Source: Centropus unirufus (Eukaryota > Chordata > Aves > Cuculiformes > Centropidae). From it: a stretch of 64,000 nt of DNA. Shown here piece by piece: positions 21,610-34,555 of the stretch. Location: NCBI GenBank assembly GCA_013397695.1, contig VYZI01000202.1, positions 805,559-869,558 on the forward strand. The letters run 5' to 3'. Within the stretch, counting starts at the first letter, position 1; the number at the start of each line of letters is the position of its first letter. Both the position numbers and the translations under genes were made by a program. Under the pieces are notes generated by a model. The model had not been told where the DNA came from, searched no databases, and saw only the letters and a program-made list of their open reading frames with translations.

Positions 21610-23313
21610 AATATATATCCTTTACTGAAATGCAGCTGAAAGTGGAGTGGTGACAAGTTATTGTGCTCTATCATTGGAAGTTCTACATAGCTCTTCCTCG
21701 GAGCATACACAGGAGTGTTGAACTGTTAGTGACTGAAGTATTCATTGCTGGAGAAAAGGTAATGTCTCTGGGAGTGAGTAACTTCATTCCAAATAGACTG
21801 GTTTAAATAGAGCAACCTATATCTTTGCGACAAAGGCACCCTTAGTCCTTTCAGCTGGAAACAAGTTCGATCTGGATTTTGTGATTAAAATAACTCAAGG
21901 GGCCTCAGGGGGTTATAATTGCTACTCTGTCTTAACACAAATGACCATGCACCCATTTCTGCTAAGGTCCTGTATCTTAACGTGGATTTGAATATTGAGG
22001 CCTGTGTGCACGTTACTGAGGAGTCACTATCTTGATGGAAAAATTCAATCTACAGCATTGCTGGGGAACTTAAAACCATACCACATGAAAGGAAGTTAAC
22101 TGTGAATTGTTCCATCTGCTGGGGCTTTCTGGAAGCAACAATTTTCCTTATAATCTACAGATGATTTCTTAAGAAGGACTAAGTAACCCACAACAGCTGT
22201 TCTTTTGCTTGGAATTATTAGATCAATTGGCATGACTTCTAATTTAGTGGTAGATGTTCAAGTGCCCGTAGTATTATCCTGATTTATTTAGTTGTCTCTA
22301 ACTTCCAGCCTTAATGACTTGATAGATCTTTGCATTTGTCTGGTTCAAGTAGTTTAAAGTCTATTATAACCTGCAGCTGAGTGCAGCTGTTAATTAATAT
22401 ATTCTAATCTGTTTTCTGTTTAAATGCACTTAGTTGTGAAGGTATCATCTTCTAAACTCCCTTTTTTTCTTGCAGTGAGTTCCTGGTACTTAGCAGCTGC
22501 AATTGTAAAATATGTATCCTGTTAGATTGGCAATGGATTACTTATTCCATTTGGCACAGGATCGCTGTCTGCCAAAGATGATTCACCTTTTTCTGACCTG
22601 TGGGAAGGCAGTGAAATACAGATGCCTCTGGAGTTCTGCGTGCAGAGTGGTAGCGAAAATGTGAAGATATTTTTGCCATTAGCAGCAGTACAAACTGCAG
22701 CATGTGTCCTTGTTAGTTGTGCCTTCAGACAAGGTGGTGGGAACAAAAGGAGTTGGCTTTTTGTCTGGAGGGAGCAAGGAAATAGTTTGATGTGGAAATG
22801 GAACCAGACTTGGGAACAGGAAGAAGGAAAGATATTTTGGGGGGTGGGATAGTCTCTTGGAGACCAAGTAAGAGCTGACATTTTCTGTGATACAAGCCAG
22901 ACAAGAGGAAGCTTCACACACCTGTGCTTGCACAGATGGCACGTCAGGTGTAACGGATTGCACTGCCCATTTAGGGAAGACATTTCCTGTTTAAAACCGG
23001 GAAGAACACTTCAAGATCAATTATCTAGATCATTTCTGTTGTATCGCAGGAAGATGTTTACAGTTGGCTATGACTATAGCCGATCTAATTCTTATTTCTT
23101 GGGTAACTCTGGAAGCAGAGGGTACCAGAGTAGGTGATCAGTTCAAAACTTGTCTCTTTCAACCTGAAAGACACTTCTTTGCCATGGTATTTCTCAGGTG
23201 CCTAGTGGAAACTGCCCAATGCTTTCAGCTTGAACGCGTGCAGTGTCCTCTGGATGAAAGTCAAGTAGAGAATGTGATCAAGTATTCTGCCAGCAGATGT
23301 CCACACCATTTGC

Positions 23314-23319
23314 AATAAA
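23314..23319 (+). terminator. Candidate BOD1 distal poly-A signal
   Basis: Canonical AATAAA, the first one downstream of the BOD1 stop. A T-rich stretch begins about 30 bases later. Whether it is used is not known. Confidence 0.4.
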
Positions 23320-23564
23320 AGACTTCAAAAAGCATCTCTGCCTCCTAGCTTTTTCAGAATTTTTTTCTTAAGGAGAAACTACTTTAAGGAAATCCAGGAG
23401 AACCCTCATGGAAGTGGGACCTCACACAGATCATAGATTAATCCGGGTCTGACAACATGGGGTCGACAGTAGAAGTTACCACAATATAACATGGGCATTA
23501 AGAATTTCCATATAAAGTCTCTCTCAAAAACCCTGAAGTATCCGAGAACTGAACTGACCTCCCT

Positions 23565-23588
23565 TGACGTCATTTATGAGCTATAAAT
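23565..23588 (+). promoter_or_regulatory. Full CRE followed by a TATA-like box
   Basis: A perfect palindromic TGACGTCA at 23565-23572 is followed nine bases later by TATAAAT at 23582-23588. Full CREs just upstream of TATA boxes are typical of cAMP-inducible promoters. A start site near 23612 would be predicted. No recognised gene lies downstream. An 84-codon open frame starts at 23747, so the pair may be fortuitous. Confidence 0.3.
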
Positions 23589-23733
23589 CCTGAGTTAAGT
23601 TCAGCCTGGTGCTAGTGATGGTGGAGGCACATTCAACCTTGTAAAAACAGTGCACGTCTGGCAAGAGGCTAGAGCTATTCCATTTTTCTCCTTTCAGACA
23701 GCAACCTTTCAAGAAGCTAATGACTGCCTATGC

Positions 23734-23772
23734 GAGTGAATAACTCATGTTTGAGTTATTCACTCAAACATG
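23734..23772. repeat. Two overlapping inverted repeats
   Basis: GAGTGAATAACTCA at 23734-23747 is the exact complement of 23752-23765, with a 4-base loop. CATGTTTGAGT at 23746-23756 is the exact complement of 23762-23772, with a 5-base loop. The arms overlap, so the two hairpins exclude each other. Confidence 0.9.
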
Positions 23773-24862
23773 CTCAACCATAGGTTTACCTTACCCAGAG
23801 ACCTTGTGTGGGAACAGATGGAATTCCAGCTATACTCGATGCTTCAAAGTGGGTAACTCGGGGAAGATTGATGTGGTTTCACCTTGTAGCTATTTTATTT
23901 TGCTTAGTTACCTCCTCAGCATAGTTTTATGCAGAAATGGAGGTGACAGAACATATGGTGTTTTAAACCTATCACAAGAGCTCTCTACGCCACTGCAGTA
24001 AGCTTGCACTCTGCACAGTGCCGTATAGTTTTGCTGATACAAGATTCTTCCATCAATATTTTTATCCCATTTAGGACTCTTCGTCAGAATGAAAACTTAA
24101 ATGCCTGTACTTTGTCGTGATAACTATATTCACCACAATGTTCCTGATACAGTTTGAAAAAAATTGTATTTTGGGATAGCAAGGTTGTGTGACTTGACTC
24201 TCTTATATACTCTTATGTTCCTGCTATGGAACAGGATAAGGGGCATGTGAGGAAAGGGCTCTCCTGCATGTTGATTTGGTGGTTAAAGACTGCTCTCCAA
24301 ATCGGTAGTTGGTGTTTCCCTTCGAGCTTTAAGGGCAGACCTCTTGGCAGGAAAAGATCCATCTTTTGCCTCCTGTAGGGTGTCAAGACCACTTTTTTGA
24401 AACTGAGCCATTTGCACAGGGAAAACAAAGTTCAAAAGTCTAGAAGAGAGGAAATAAAAAGGATTCTAACTATTCTTAGGCAAAGTCTGGATTACAGTAG
24501 CAGTAGTTAGGGAGCAGGGATGCCAGCTGGTACATTAAGTACCTCAGTTTTGCTTTCCCAGATGTATATGTTCATGCTTTTAGTAAGTTTCAAGACACTG
24601 CACCATTTCTTCATCTGATAAACTAATGATGTGAGGGAGCGTTAAGGATTTCCTGCCTCCTTGGAGTTGCCTGTCTGAGCCCTGTGCATTTGATTCTGCC
24701 GAGTCACAAAAGACAGCTGCAGTTTAAAAAAACACATGCAGGGAGGTTGAGCTGCATTCTTGGAAAACTAGCCTTGCTGCTCCATGGCTGCTCTGCCCTG
24801 TGGAAATGCAGAGTCCACTGCCTGCAGGAGAAGCCTGGCTCATCAGGCCAGTACTAGACTTA

Positions 24863-24985
24863 AGAACTAGGAGGTACAAGTTCTTTGCCGAGTTCTGCTT
24901 GTTCAGAGTCGTGCCTGTGGCTGGGCTAGTTGTTCTACCTGTTTACCTGCCTATAAAATGAAGATAACCTTACCCTTCTATGTAT
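24863..24985 (+). repeat. MIR-like SINE relic
   Basis: The end of this stretch, CTATAAAATGAAGATAACC, matches the MIR 'TGTAAAATGGGGATAA' block, and the part before it follows the MIR order loosely. It is an old amniote SINE copy, strongly diverged. Confidence 0.45.
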
Positions 24986-27900
24986 ATCTGGAGTGAGGAG
25001 GGAGCGTGGTGCTCTATTTGGGCCCAACACAATGAAAACACAGAATTAAAAGAATGCAAACATCAGTGTGCACACACCAGTAAGTTGTGGGGCACTGTAC
25101 AAGCTTTAGGGATGAGACTTCATAGCTGCAGTCTCACACAATCATCTGGAAACTCACATTTTGCTGGCCAGACTAGGGGTTTTAATTAAGCTATTAGCAT
25201 CAGATGGTGACCCCAGAATTAGAAGCAGATTGAACTATGAGCCAATGAACCTAGTTTCACGAGCCTATGAAGGGAAAAAAAAACACCCAAACTCACAAAC
25301 CTAACTAGAGGGATTGCATTGCCATGCTTCGATTGTCCCAGCACTTACCAGTCACAACCTGAACCAGATTACCAACAGAGCAAGGTAATCACCCCAGCTC
25401 CTGACCACATTAACAAGACCACAGGTTCACCTGAGCCTGCATTTTGGACATGTGCATTCTTACAGCCCTTTTGCAACTGCAAAAAAAAGTTCTTGAGCAG
25501 GTCATTCAGCTCAGGTTCAATACCACAGCATTAATTTAACATAGTGCAAGAGACACCTCACCATCAGGTAACAATGCTGCTAAATGTCATCAAAAAAGTA
25601 ACTCACTCAACAGAGACTCAAGCCCAGCCAGTTCTCTGCTCTCATCAGCCATTTTACTGACTAGTTTCTAGTCCACTGGCCAGTCAGACACAGACTCAAG
25701 TAGATTTCACTAAAAGAAGTAGCATCAAACTTGCCATTATACACTTAGCCTCTGCCTAAACCAGCCAGTGTTTTCCAGTGACAGTTCTTCCATTTGTAAC
25801 TACATCCCATCCTAGAATTAGCGTGATGTCTTCATTTGGTAGAGCTGAATGACCCAAGTCTCCAGATCAATCTCGAGTAACTACAAGCAGGTTTGTTAGA
25901 TCAGATCCCAGTAACCAAATCCAAGCGTATCTGGTGAAGGGAGGACAGCCAAATGGCAAAGAGCGATACATTTGAAGATCTCATATTTCATTTCTTCACT
26001 CATTGGTACTAGGGCGTTATTCATCCCTCAAGCACTGCCGCATCATGGTTAATACAGTTCCAAGTTTAAAATTTATTACAGAATTCAGAACCGGCCCGGT
26101 TTTGAATCTTCATGCTAGATGAGCAAGACACCTCCCCCAGCCTACAGGTCAGGCAGCAAAACCCCTCTCCGGGAAGGGGGAATAATCATGACTGTCTGGA
26201 GGCAAGTCCAAACCACAACTCTGAATCCTTGGCACCAAGAAGGATCAAACTTGGGCCCCTGTCAGGATAGTTAGTCAAACCAACCCCTGCCCCAGACACT
26301 GAGCTAGTCATTGCCAAAGCATTCCAAATCCACACTGGAATCAACACAGGGGTCTTGAACCCAAACCACATCCATTTCCACTTCATCTGTTTTCAAGAAA
26401 GCACAGTGACCATGCCTGGAAGAGAGATTTCAATGTATCATTTTGATCTTGGCTAGAAAATGGGGCACCAGGAAGGTTAAAAATCATACCTGCAACATCT
26501 CATGGAGCGTTTTACTGCCTTTTCACCACATCAGTAGAAAGATCGAGGGCAGCACTCATTGTCACAAGGCTGCTTGTATGTCACCTGCTTCAAGACTACT
26601 ACACCAGGACAATGGGCAACCCTTGGTACCAGCTGAGTTTTCTAACAGCACCTTCTTTTTCAGCACACACAGGGTATGGCTGCAGTCACTGCTGAGCACA
26701 ATCCGGTTCTCTAACATTTGTTAAACTGGAGACCAGTTTCTCCAGTTCCCAGCTCAAACTCACACGAGTCTGTAGCAGTTTCTCTTCCACAGGTACTTTC
26801 CTGTTTATATCATAGTCAAAAAATATATTTTCCCAGCTTCCTTAAACAGAGGTCAGCTTAACTCTTTGTGAGCAGTCAGGGACTCTCCTATCCACAACCA
26901 CCAGAGCTTACAAGTGCAGGGACTCCTGCTCTCTTTCCTCCCTCCCTACCAGCTTGTGTAGCCATTCTGAATCTGGCCATAAGAGGGAGATAAACCATTG
27001 CTTCATTTCTCAGTTTTAGTGCCTGCTTACAAAACCTGAGCAGATAGAGGACTCCAAAGCTTTTGCTGACTCCTGAGTGAATCAGCTCCACATGGTTCAA
27101 GATAACTCACAAAGTGCTTCCATGAACTCTGGCTGAATTTGTCTAAAGTAGATCGCACAGCACCTATTGTAATTTCTCAAAAGGTTTAATAGTGACAAAT
27201 AAATATCAATTAGGGAGAGTGATGTAGGAAAGTGAACAGCCCAAGTGATAAAGGAAAAAAACCACAGTTTTAGGATGTGAAACTCTAAATTCTGGCCCAT
27301 TCAAATCTGCAATTTCCTTATCTGGTCCAGTGAAAAAGGTTGAGGCTAAAACACTGGCGGTAATGCCTGGGGCCCCAGATGGTAGTGCCACAAGATAGTA
27401 TCAGAACTATAGCTTCAGTTCTTGCATTTTTATGATTCAAGTACTGAGTCCACATCATTGCCAAGTCAGCCTCAGAAACATGACTGGGCAGTAACCAGCC
27501 CAGCAACAACTGCCCTCGTCTAGACACCATCAGAAACCATGGCACACAGAAATGCGCTACCTCAGCCATCAGACTGGGAGCTGGCTCCACTGAAAATTCC
27601 CTCCAGCACTGGGACAAGCCCAAGGAAAGGCACTATAGCAAAACGCAACAAGTCCAACCCACCTGTCCAGGCTAAAGGAGCGTGAAGACTTCATATTTCA
27701 CTGATTTCATCTTGCTGACTCTCACGTGAAGAAATCTGTGCCTTTTGCATTGGTGTCTATATAACAGATACCCGTTCACTTGGAAAAACAGAAAATCCCC
27801 AAGTCAGTTCAGGTCTTGGCCCTACAAAGAATTCACGTAAGGACAAGTGCCTGCAATTTGCATCACAGAGCTGGAGCCTTTGTGAAGTCCAAGCAACTTC

Positions 27901-28888
27901 GTAGAGTAAATCCATCTATTTAGGAAAGGATTTGCAAGAGAAATAGAAAACTATGACAGCCACGGGGTTTGTATTTCATTGCAACTTTCCAAAAAGGAGA
28001 TAAAATAATCCTGCTTCAGAGAACACTGATAACATTTCACATTTTCTACAAGGGGGCAGCACAACTGTAGCAAAAAAAAGAAAATCCAGCCATAACTCTT
28101 CCCCCACATCACTCCCTGTGAGACACCAACACATTAATCACCTCCTTACATTTACCTTCACCAGCTCCTCCTGCTAAGACAGTCCTACAAATAGTTTTTC
28201 CAACTTCTACCATCAAAACCCAACAAAGGAGGAATGCTTTGACTAATACAACCAACTTCAGAGGCTGCCAATGCCAGCTCCTGAGTTGGTCTCCAACATC
28301 ACCTTGACCTCCACAGCTTCTATTCACTGGCATCTCCAGCCATCAAAAACCATAGCAAGATCTTGAAAAAAAGAAAACAGAATCACCATACCAACATAAG
28401 CCCTTCCGAGGAAACCCAAATGAAGTCCAGTTCAACCTTACCTTGCTCTGCAGAACCATCTACTCCACTCATCCCCAGCTCCGGCAGACGCTGTGTTCCC
28501 TGTCTGGCTCAGCCCTGGCTACGGGGGCTCTGATGAGCAGTTGAGGTCACCTGCACCCAGAGCACACCTGAGCCATTTCCCTCCATCCACCCCAACCTCC
28601 TCCCAGGGGAAAAGCCTCACTGCTTCACCTGCAAGGAGTATTAACTGCCTATCTCCAAACCTGCCTGAATTTCTGCTTCCTAGAGGGGAACCTGGATGCA
28701 CCCATAATCCAATGCAAACACCCACCTTTCCCATAACTTCACGGAAAAGTGGGATTTGGCAGCTGCCGGTCCCACAGGTGATACCTGACGGTTCCAGCTC
28801 AAATGCACAGGAACAGCAGGTCCTCAAAATATTTCCCTCCCGTTCTCCCAGGGATGTAATGGAAGTGTAAGGAGTGTATGTGTGTGTA

Positions 28889-28898
28889 GGGGGGGGGG
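28889..28898. repeat. G10 homopolymer next to a TG run
   Basis: Ten consecutive G after a short TG-rich stretch at the left edge of the CpG island. A matching C10 run is at 29095-29104 inside the island. Both are places where assemblies often err. Confidence 0.8.
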
Positions 28899-28929
28899 TC
28901 TGGCCAGAATTCTTTATTGCAGCTTTCTT

Positions 28930-29265
28930 TCCCCTTTTGCAAACAGGATTACGGCCACCGTCGTTTCTCAGGGATACCAGGAGGGCAGCGGGGATGCCGC
29001 TCCAGGTTGACACCAGCCTCGGCGGGCGCCGCGGGGGTCGGGCAGACCCCAACCCGCTCCGCCCGGCGTTGCTGAGGCAACAGCACGCCCTGAGCCCCCC
29101 CCCCGCCTTCCCCCGCCCGCCACTGCCGACGTGCGCGGCCGCGGGTACAGCTTTCCTCAGGGTGGGAATTTTCAGCCGCTGGATTTATGGCGCTGCCCCC
29201 AGCGCCTGCCCTTGCCAGCGGCCCCGGGGCAGAGAGCGGCTTCTCCAGCCGGCAAACAGGTGACG
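28930..29265. promoter_or_regulatory. Orphan CpG island
   Basis: CpG density rises sharply from about 28945 (ACGGCCACCGTCG) through about 29265 and falls again. It contains an X-box-like site, a NotI-type GCGGCCGC at 29137-29144 and, on the plus strand, a CAG|GTGACG donor-like sequence at 29260-29268. A 129-codon plus-strand and a 177-codon minus-strand frame cross it, but neither resembles a known protein. It lies about 5.6 kb past the likely BOD1 3' end. It looks like the promoter of an unannotated transcript, perhaps a lncRNA, of unknown direction. Confidence 0.6.
29068..29081. promoter_or_regulatory. RFX X-box-like site
   Basis: GTTGCTGAGGCAAC is an inverted repeat of GTTGC and GCAAC. 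It fits the RFX X-box form of two six-base half sites (GTTGCT and GGCAAC) with a two-base spacer, with one departure from consensus. RFX sites in CpG islands are typical of cilium and sperm-flagellum genes. Confidence 0.6.
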
Positions 29266-32200
29266 GGAGTTTAGTGAAAAAGGCAACCCCGAAGCATCGT
29301 TCGAGATATAAGACTTTTTTGGGGTTTTTTCTCTTTGGAGGAACATAAAATCATTTTTATATTTTTTTCAGACTGAAACCAAACTCCAGCCCCAAGACAC
29401 TCATGTTTTGCCATTTGGCATTTCCCTCAGCACGGGGCTGAAATGCGGTCGGTCACCCCAAAGCACAGCTGTCCTCAAAGCTTCAGTGCTTTTTGGGTGG
29501 AAAGGAAAACATTTATCTGGTCAGGAGACTGACTCTCAAATCAAATTTCCTCATAAATCAGCTGGTTTGGAAAGCCGGTCTCATCCGCAGAAAACAGAAG
29601 AAAAAGTGCGGGCTTGGTGCTTAAAACCTCACTCTGGTCCCTAAGGCGGGGGGTTATAAGTTTTGTATCAAGGCAGGTTTTACTGTCAGGGTTTTATGGC
29701 CCGCACCAGGGGGTGGTGTGGAAATCGGGATGCCTGGTCTAGCAGAGCCTCCCTGCCCAGAGCTGCCCGCAGCAAGTTAGAGCGGGGATTTGGGTGCAAA
29801 AACCGAGGAAACACATGAATAAGGTTCTGCCAGGTGGGGAAGAACGGTTTTCACACTGCAGTGTCCTTAGGGGCAAGGGCTAGCAAGTGTGCACCACCAC
29901 AGTGAACACATCAAAACCTCGATGAGGCCCCTGAAAGCACTTGTATAAAGAGGCAATGGATTCCTTGGCCAGCACTGCAGGCACAAGAAATTCAGCGAGG
30001 CATGGATTTGGGTATGTTTTCAATTAAATATTAGGTCCCTGTGCAGTTTGATGGTCCCTAGTGAACAGCCATTTGAGAGAAGTGCTCACTATCCCCAAAC
30101 CAGGGAAACCTTCCAAGCTCATAATGAAGAAATGTGGCCCTGCAGGATTTCCTGAACAGGATTATCCCAAGTCTAAGGACCAATCTGTATTTTGCTTTGA
30201 TTATCTGTCATCTCACCACTAGAAGCATTCATGGGATGATTAGCTGCCTTGACATTTGGTCTTACCAGGACAGATAAAAGCCCCTAGTCTGTCCTTCTCA
30301 AACTCAGCACCTGGTTTATGTAAAATAATAATAGATGTATTATGCCCAGTTGAAAAAACTCTGTCAAAAGAACAGCTTTATTCTGGAGGCTTCAGGATCT
30401 GGAAGAGAGCAGCGTTGAGAAGCTGCAGAAGGACAGATGACAGAACTGCCTTTATGGGTTTGAATCTAGCTGAGAAGAGTAATTTCTAATTTTTGTAGAA
30501 GTGATACATATGTCACCCCTTGCCTCTGAGAGAGCTTTCTACTTGTCTGCAAAGAGTGAAATCAAAGAGATTGTAATGAAACTGGACTGAAGTGAAGGCA
30601 GAGTTCAGATACCAGCCTGCAGGACACCAAGCCACTGGGAGTTACTGGAAGGTGATCAATGGTGAATATTCCCAGCCAAACCAGCAGTTCAGATTTCTGC
30701 AAGTGTTAACCAAGGGCAGTTGCAATGCGAGAGCCCATCCAAGAGAAATAAAGGCATGGAAATAATGTTCTTGGGGACTGGAAAAGGGTTCCAAAATAAA
30801 CAGGTTTACAAGATACTGGCTCATAATAGTAATTAAATCTCTCTCACTGAAAAGCAGCCTTAATTATAGCAAAGAGTTGATCAAAACCCCAAGACTTTAA
30901 TCAGAAATAACTGGAGAAACCTTTACCAGTTTCAGTAGAGGGAAGAGAGCCCAAATGCACACAGATACCCCTACAAGGGTTCATCAGGAAAAAGCCTGGG
31001 GAATATGAGGAGGAGGAGACTGAAAACAAGAAGGCTAAAGCTGTCCATGCTGCAGCAGCACCTCACCTGTGACCTGTCAGTTCATATTCAGCACTTTCCA
31101 CCAGCACTTGTCTCACTCTGCAAAATAACACGTGTTAACACTGCTGACACTTACCATATCATCCTGAAGATCTGAAATTTATTTATACAAAAAATCAGAG
31201 GCAAGCCTAAGTGGCAATAAAGTTCCAGAAGGTCTTAAAAGTTCTAGGAATTCTGAGCATTTTATTAGGTGAACTAGCAATTCTGCAATAAAAATAGCTT
31301 TGGGTTTCACTGTTCAACCTTACTTTTCCACTTTGCTTTGAGCTTTCAAGATGTTAAAGAGTTCATCTGGCAATGCACTTTGGGCTGCAGGCAAGGGATA
31401 CGTTTTTAAAACATCATGTGCCACTTCTGCAGAATATGGAGTCCTTCCCATCAACCACGCTCTCTCATTTCTAGCAGAAGATGATAATAAGCATAAAAGA
31501 AGAACAAAATCTAACTAATGGGACTTCAAACAATCAGAAAGCAAATTATGACAGCAATTATGACAGCTCAGTGCTTGGCAACACCTTCACCTTTCCCAGA
31601 TGTCAGAGGATAAGCTATTTTTACTGAAAAAAGATGATAGAACCCAAGGCTTGTTTGGACATCTGCAGCAGAAATTGATTTCAAGTGATTTGAGCTTTCA
31701 AAATGGAGTTTGGAGTCAACTCATTGGCCTTTGTTTTTCTGGAAGACAGGACAGGCCTCTTTCATGTTCTTGGCGCAAGATCAGTCTCCACTGTAACGCC
31801 CATCAGTCACATTTAAATACGTACAATATTCATTTTTTTTCACTCTCTGCACCTACATATTTAATAAGCTTTAATCATAGATTTTTCCACTAGAAAGACA
31901 AAAGTGGCACTTTCTCCTTCTGGGGACATCAGAGCTCCCTTTTTTTTTTTCTTATGTAGAGCACATGAAACTGCTCTGTTTAGAGTAGAGAAACCTATTC
32001 CTGAAAGCACAACATTATTTTCCTCTTTGCCTTCCATCTCAGCTGAGCCATAATAGTTTCATCTGCCGCCACCACTGCCCATACATTTGCAGTTGGTGAC
32101 CACTAATGCTAAGCTACATCCAGCTCAGGTTTATTCGTCTATGAAATCCGTCATTCCTGCTCAAACAAACCCTGTGCTCAGCCACAGCTGAAACCGCCTT

Positions 32201-33942
32201 TCTTCTTGAGCATCTGCTGAGCGTACCAAGTCCGTTAAGGCAGGAGCACGTCAGTTCCATGTGGCAAAAGCACTTGATCCATTGTAATATTGAGTTTCAT
32301 CATGCAGCCTCCAGTTATGTGACCCGGAATATTTGACCTGATGTCAGAGGGGGCCTTGGGCTATTGAGATGTTTCCCCGGGGCACCCTGCCCTCTTTCTA
32401 CCAAAGGAATCTGATCCAGCAACAGGAAAGAGTGAGAATGTTCAGCTGTCCTCATGCCCTGTGAAACAGTCTGTGCTGCATGTGCCTAATGTAAGGTGTC
32501 CCTTACCCACTCAATTTCTCCTCTTTTTCTCTCTAGGTACTAATCCTGCACTAATTTCTACTAATAGTAACATGAGATCAACATAAGATACTGTGATAAT
32601 TAAGTTCTTGCAAACACAATGTATTTTTCCCTTTTCATGGCATCTTTTACAACCAACACACCACATGGGCTGCAGACCTGCAAAGTCTAAACAGCCAATA
32701 ACCCTCTTCACCACAATTAAGGTTGGCCAAAGACATGAAGCATTTTGCAGAATCGGGCTGCGTTTTCTGGGATTTGCTTCCTAATTCACTGAAATCCAGA
32801 CACCTCTGGGAGCAGAGAAGGGCAAACATTTAACACAAATAAACCATAAGACTTTAGGAAGGAGTGTAAACAAAAAATACAGCAGCATGGAATTACGAAG
32901 TAGGAAAAAAAGCAAAAGCAGTAGCCCAATACATGCAAAATGTGCCATCTTCATTGTTTCCTCAGGTCGCTACCTCAGTTATACATCCCATTAGAAAAGG
33001 ACGGTGTCCCACAGTAACTCATGGATAGTGTTAACATGCAGACATCACTAACTGGCCCTAAAACTTGACAACTTCAGCAACCAAAGACTTGCAACCTCTT
33101 CTGTGCCACTCAGCCATCCACTGCCACCAGTCTCATCACTTCCTAGAGCAGCAAGTTTTCCCTGGGAGACTCCTGTGGAAACCTACCATGCCTGTGCCCT
33201 CTTAACATCCACTTCAGCATTCCGCAAAGAATTTAATGTGAAAGAAGATTATTCCTGATATCAAAACTCTCAGTAGCTGGGAGTTGATCCCCTGACTCCT
33301 ATATCTGTTATCTTTTTATTTTCTGACTCTGCTGACTACTAGAAATTAAGTCCAGAACTCCAATGGATTTAGGAAAGGCAACAAAGCTGTTGTGTATGAA
33401 AAAGTACGAAAAAGCCTTTTGAGTTTATTTTCTTGCTATTTTATTTTCGGGGGAGGGAAGGGGGAGGAGTATTTTTAATGACATAAGGGTCTTTAAAATA
33501 AAGGTATGTGGACACAGTTATTACTGCTATTATTTAAACATCAGCATAGAAAAGAATGGACTAGTCTTTTCAGACTTCAGCAACTCAGAAGTGTAAAACT
33601 CAGAGTTTTATGTATGCCAAACTAGGCCTGGTTTCTGCAAGAAGCCACCCTAGAATGGGCTTTTTCCCCTAAATGACACGTTTCACAGATGCCTGGTCTA
33701 TAACCCGGGAGTGCACTGTGTAGGACACATCTTGGTCAAGTGCCTGTTGTTGGGATGTAGATGATACAAAAATCCCCATGTTCCTGATGGAAATGTAGGT
33801 GTTTGGCTTTTGGGAGTGTGTGGGTGAGAGCATCAGCTAACAATTGCTTGTTGTGGCTCATTTGTCCGCATGGCATCGAGTAAGTGTGCTTCATTACACT
33901 AGAAGCATACAAAAGAAAAGCCCAGCCTGAACACTGAGGATG
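29266..33942. other. Intergenic, no gene recognised
   Basis: No coding exon or RNA gene that I can support. Ordinary composition, with a T-run near 31939-31950. Confidence 0.5.
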
Positions 33943-34110
33943 GAGTCAGGATCTCCTCTGTTCTGATTCCAACTCCAGCTGAGATGCCCTACTTAACTTC
34001 GGGTAACACTTTTAACCTCTCTGAATCCACTTATAAAACAGGGAAGCAGCAGCAACCTTCTCCCCAAATAGCTTTTGAAGGAATTAAGGTTTGAAGAACA
34101 TTCTGAAGAT
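33943..34110 (+). repeat. MIR-like SINE relic
   Basis: The order of blocks fits MIR: a 'gagtcaggatctcc' start, a central 'ggtaacacttttaacctctctgaatcc' stretch around 34002-34028 matching the MIR 'agtcacttaacctctctgtgcc' core, then 'ttataaaacaggga' near 34031 for 'tgtaaaatgggga', and 'ggaattaaggt' near 34080. Old and diverged. Confidence 0.6.
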
Positions 34111-34555
34111 TAAATCCAGCCCCATCACACATCCAAAAACATCACAGTTCCTTAAAACTGACTGGTCATGGAGATAAGTGCAGCCGCAGAGTCATTTGGA
34201 AAGTCCAGACAATGAGCACATCAATTCAGGCTGCTTCCTAAGGCAGACATCTAAATAAATGCTAATGAAGTAATTTCTACAGCACCCCCAACCAATGGGG
34301 GCTGCAGTTCTTAAAAGTAGCAGCAGCAGCAAGAACAGACTGTCCGTTAAAAAACAAAACAGAACATTGAAAAGCCAAAAAAGAAAGCAATAGTTTGTGC
34401 ATTTCAAAGCTCTGAGAAACAGTGTACCTTTAAGCCAGGCTTTTGTTCAAGTGAAGGCTTTTTTTCTTTCAGCCCTCCCTTACTTTCACTGCCTGCTTTA
34501 TCATTCATGCTTTTCTCTTGCCACATACCCAGATGCTACAAGAATGGGCAGACTG

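Larger units (their letters stand above)
21252..23335 (+). other. BOD1: BOD1 3' untranslated region (end uncertain)
   Basis: Sequence after the stop is AT-rich and non-coding. Candidate poly-A hexamers are ATTAAA at 21604-21609, followed by GT-rich DNA, ATTAAA at 21884-21889, and a canonical AATAAA at 23314-23319. The first would give a UTR of about 370 bases and the last about 2.1 kb. I cannot decide between them without transcript data. The 153-residue minus-strand open stretch at 22522-22983 lies inside it and resembles nothing. Confidence 0.5.
23336..28870. other. Intergenic downstream of BOD1
   Basis: No supported coding exon. Contains a CRE/TATA arrangement, a double inverted repeat and a MIR-like relic, listed separately. 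Open stretches of 60-100 codons occur on both strands and resemble nothing. Confidence 0.5.

Noticed and set aside
28519..29052. 177-codon minus-strand frame starting in the orphan CpG island
   Set aside because: Its position is suggestive, but the protein has no recognisable domain and the frame passes through a G10 homopolymer, so I kept only the CpG island.
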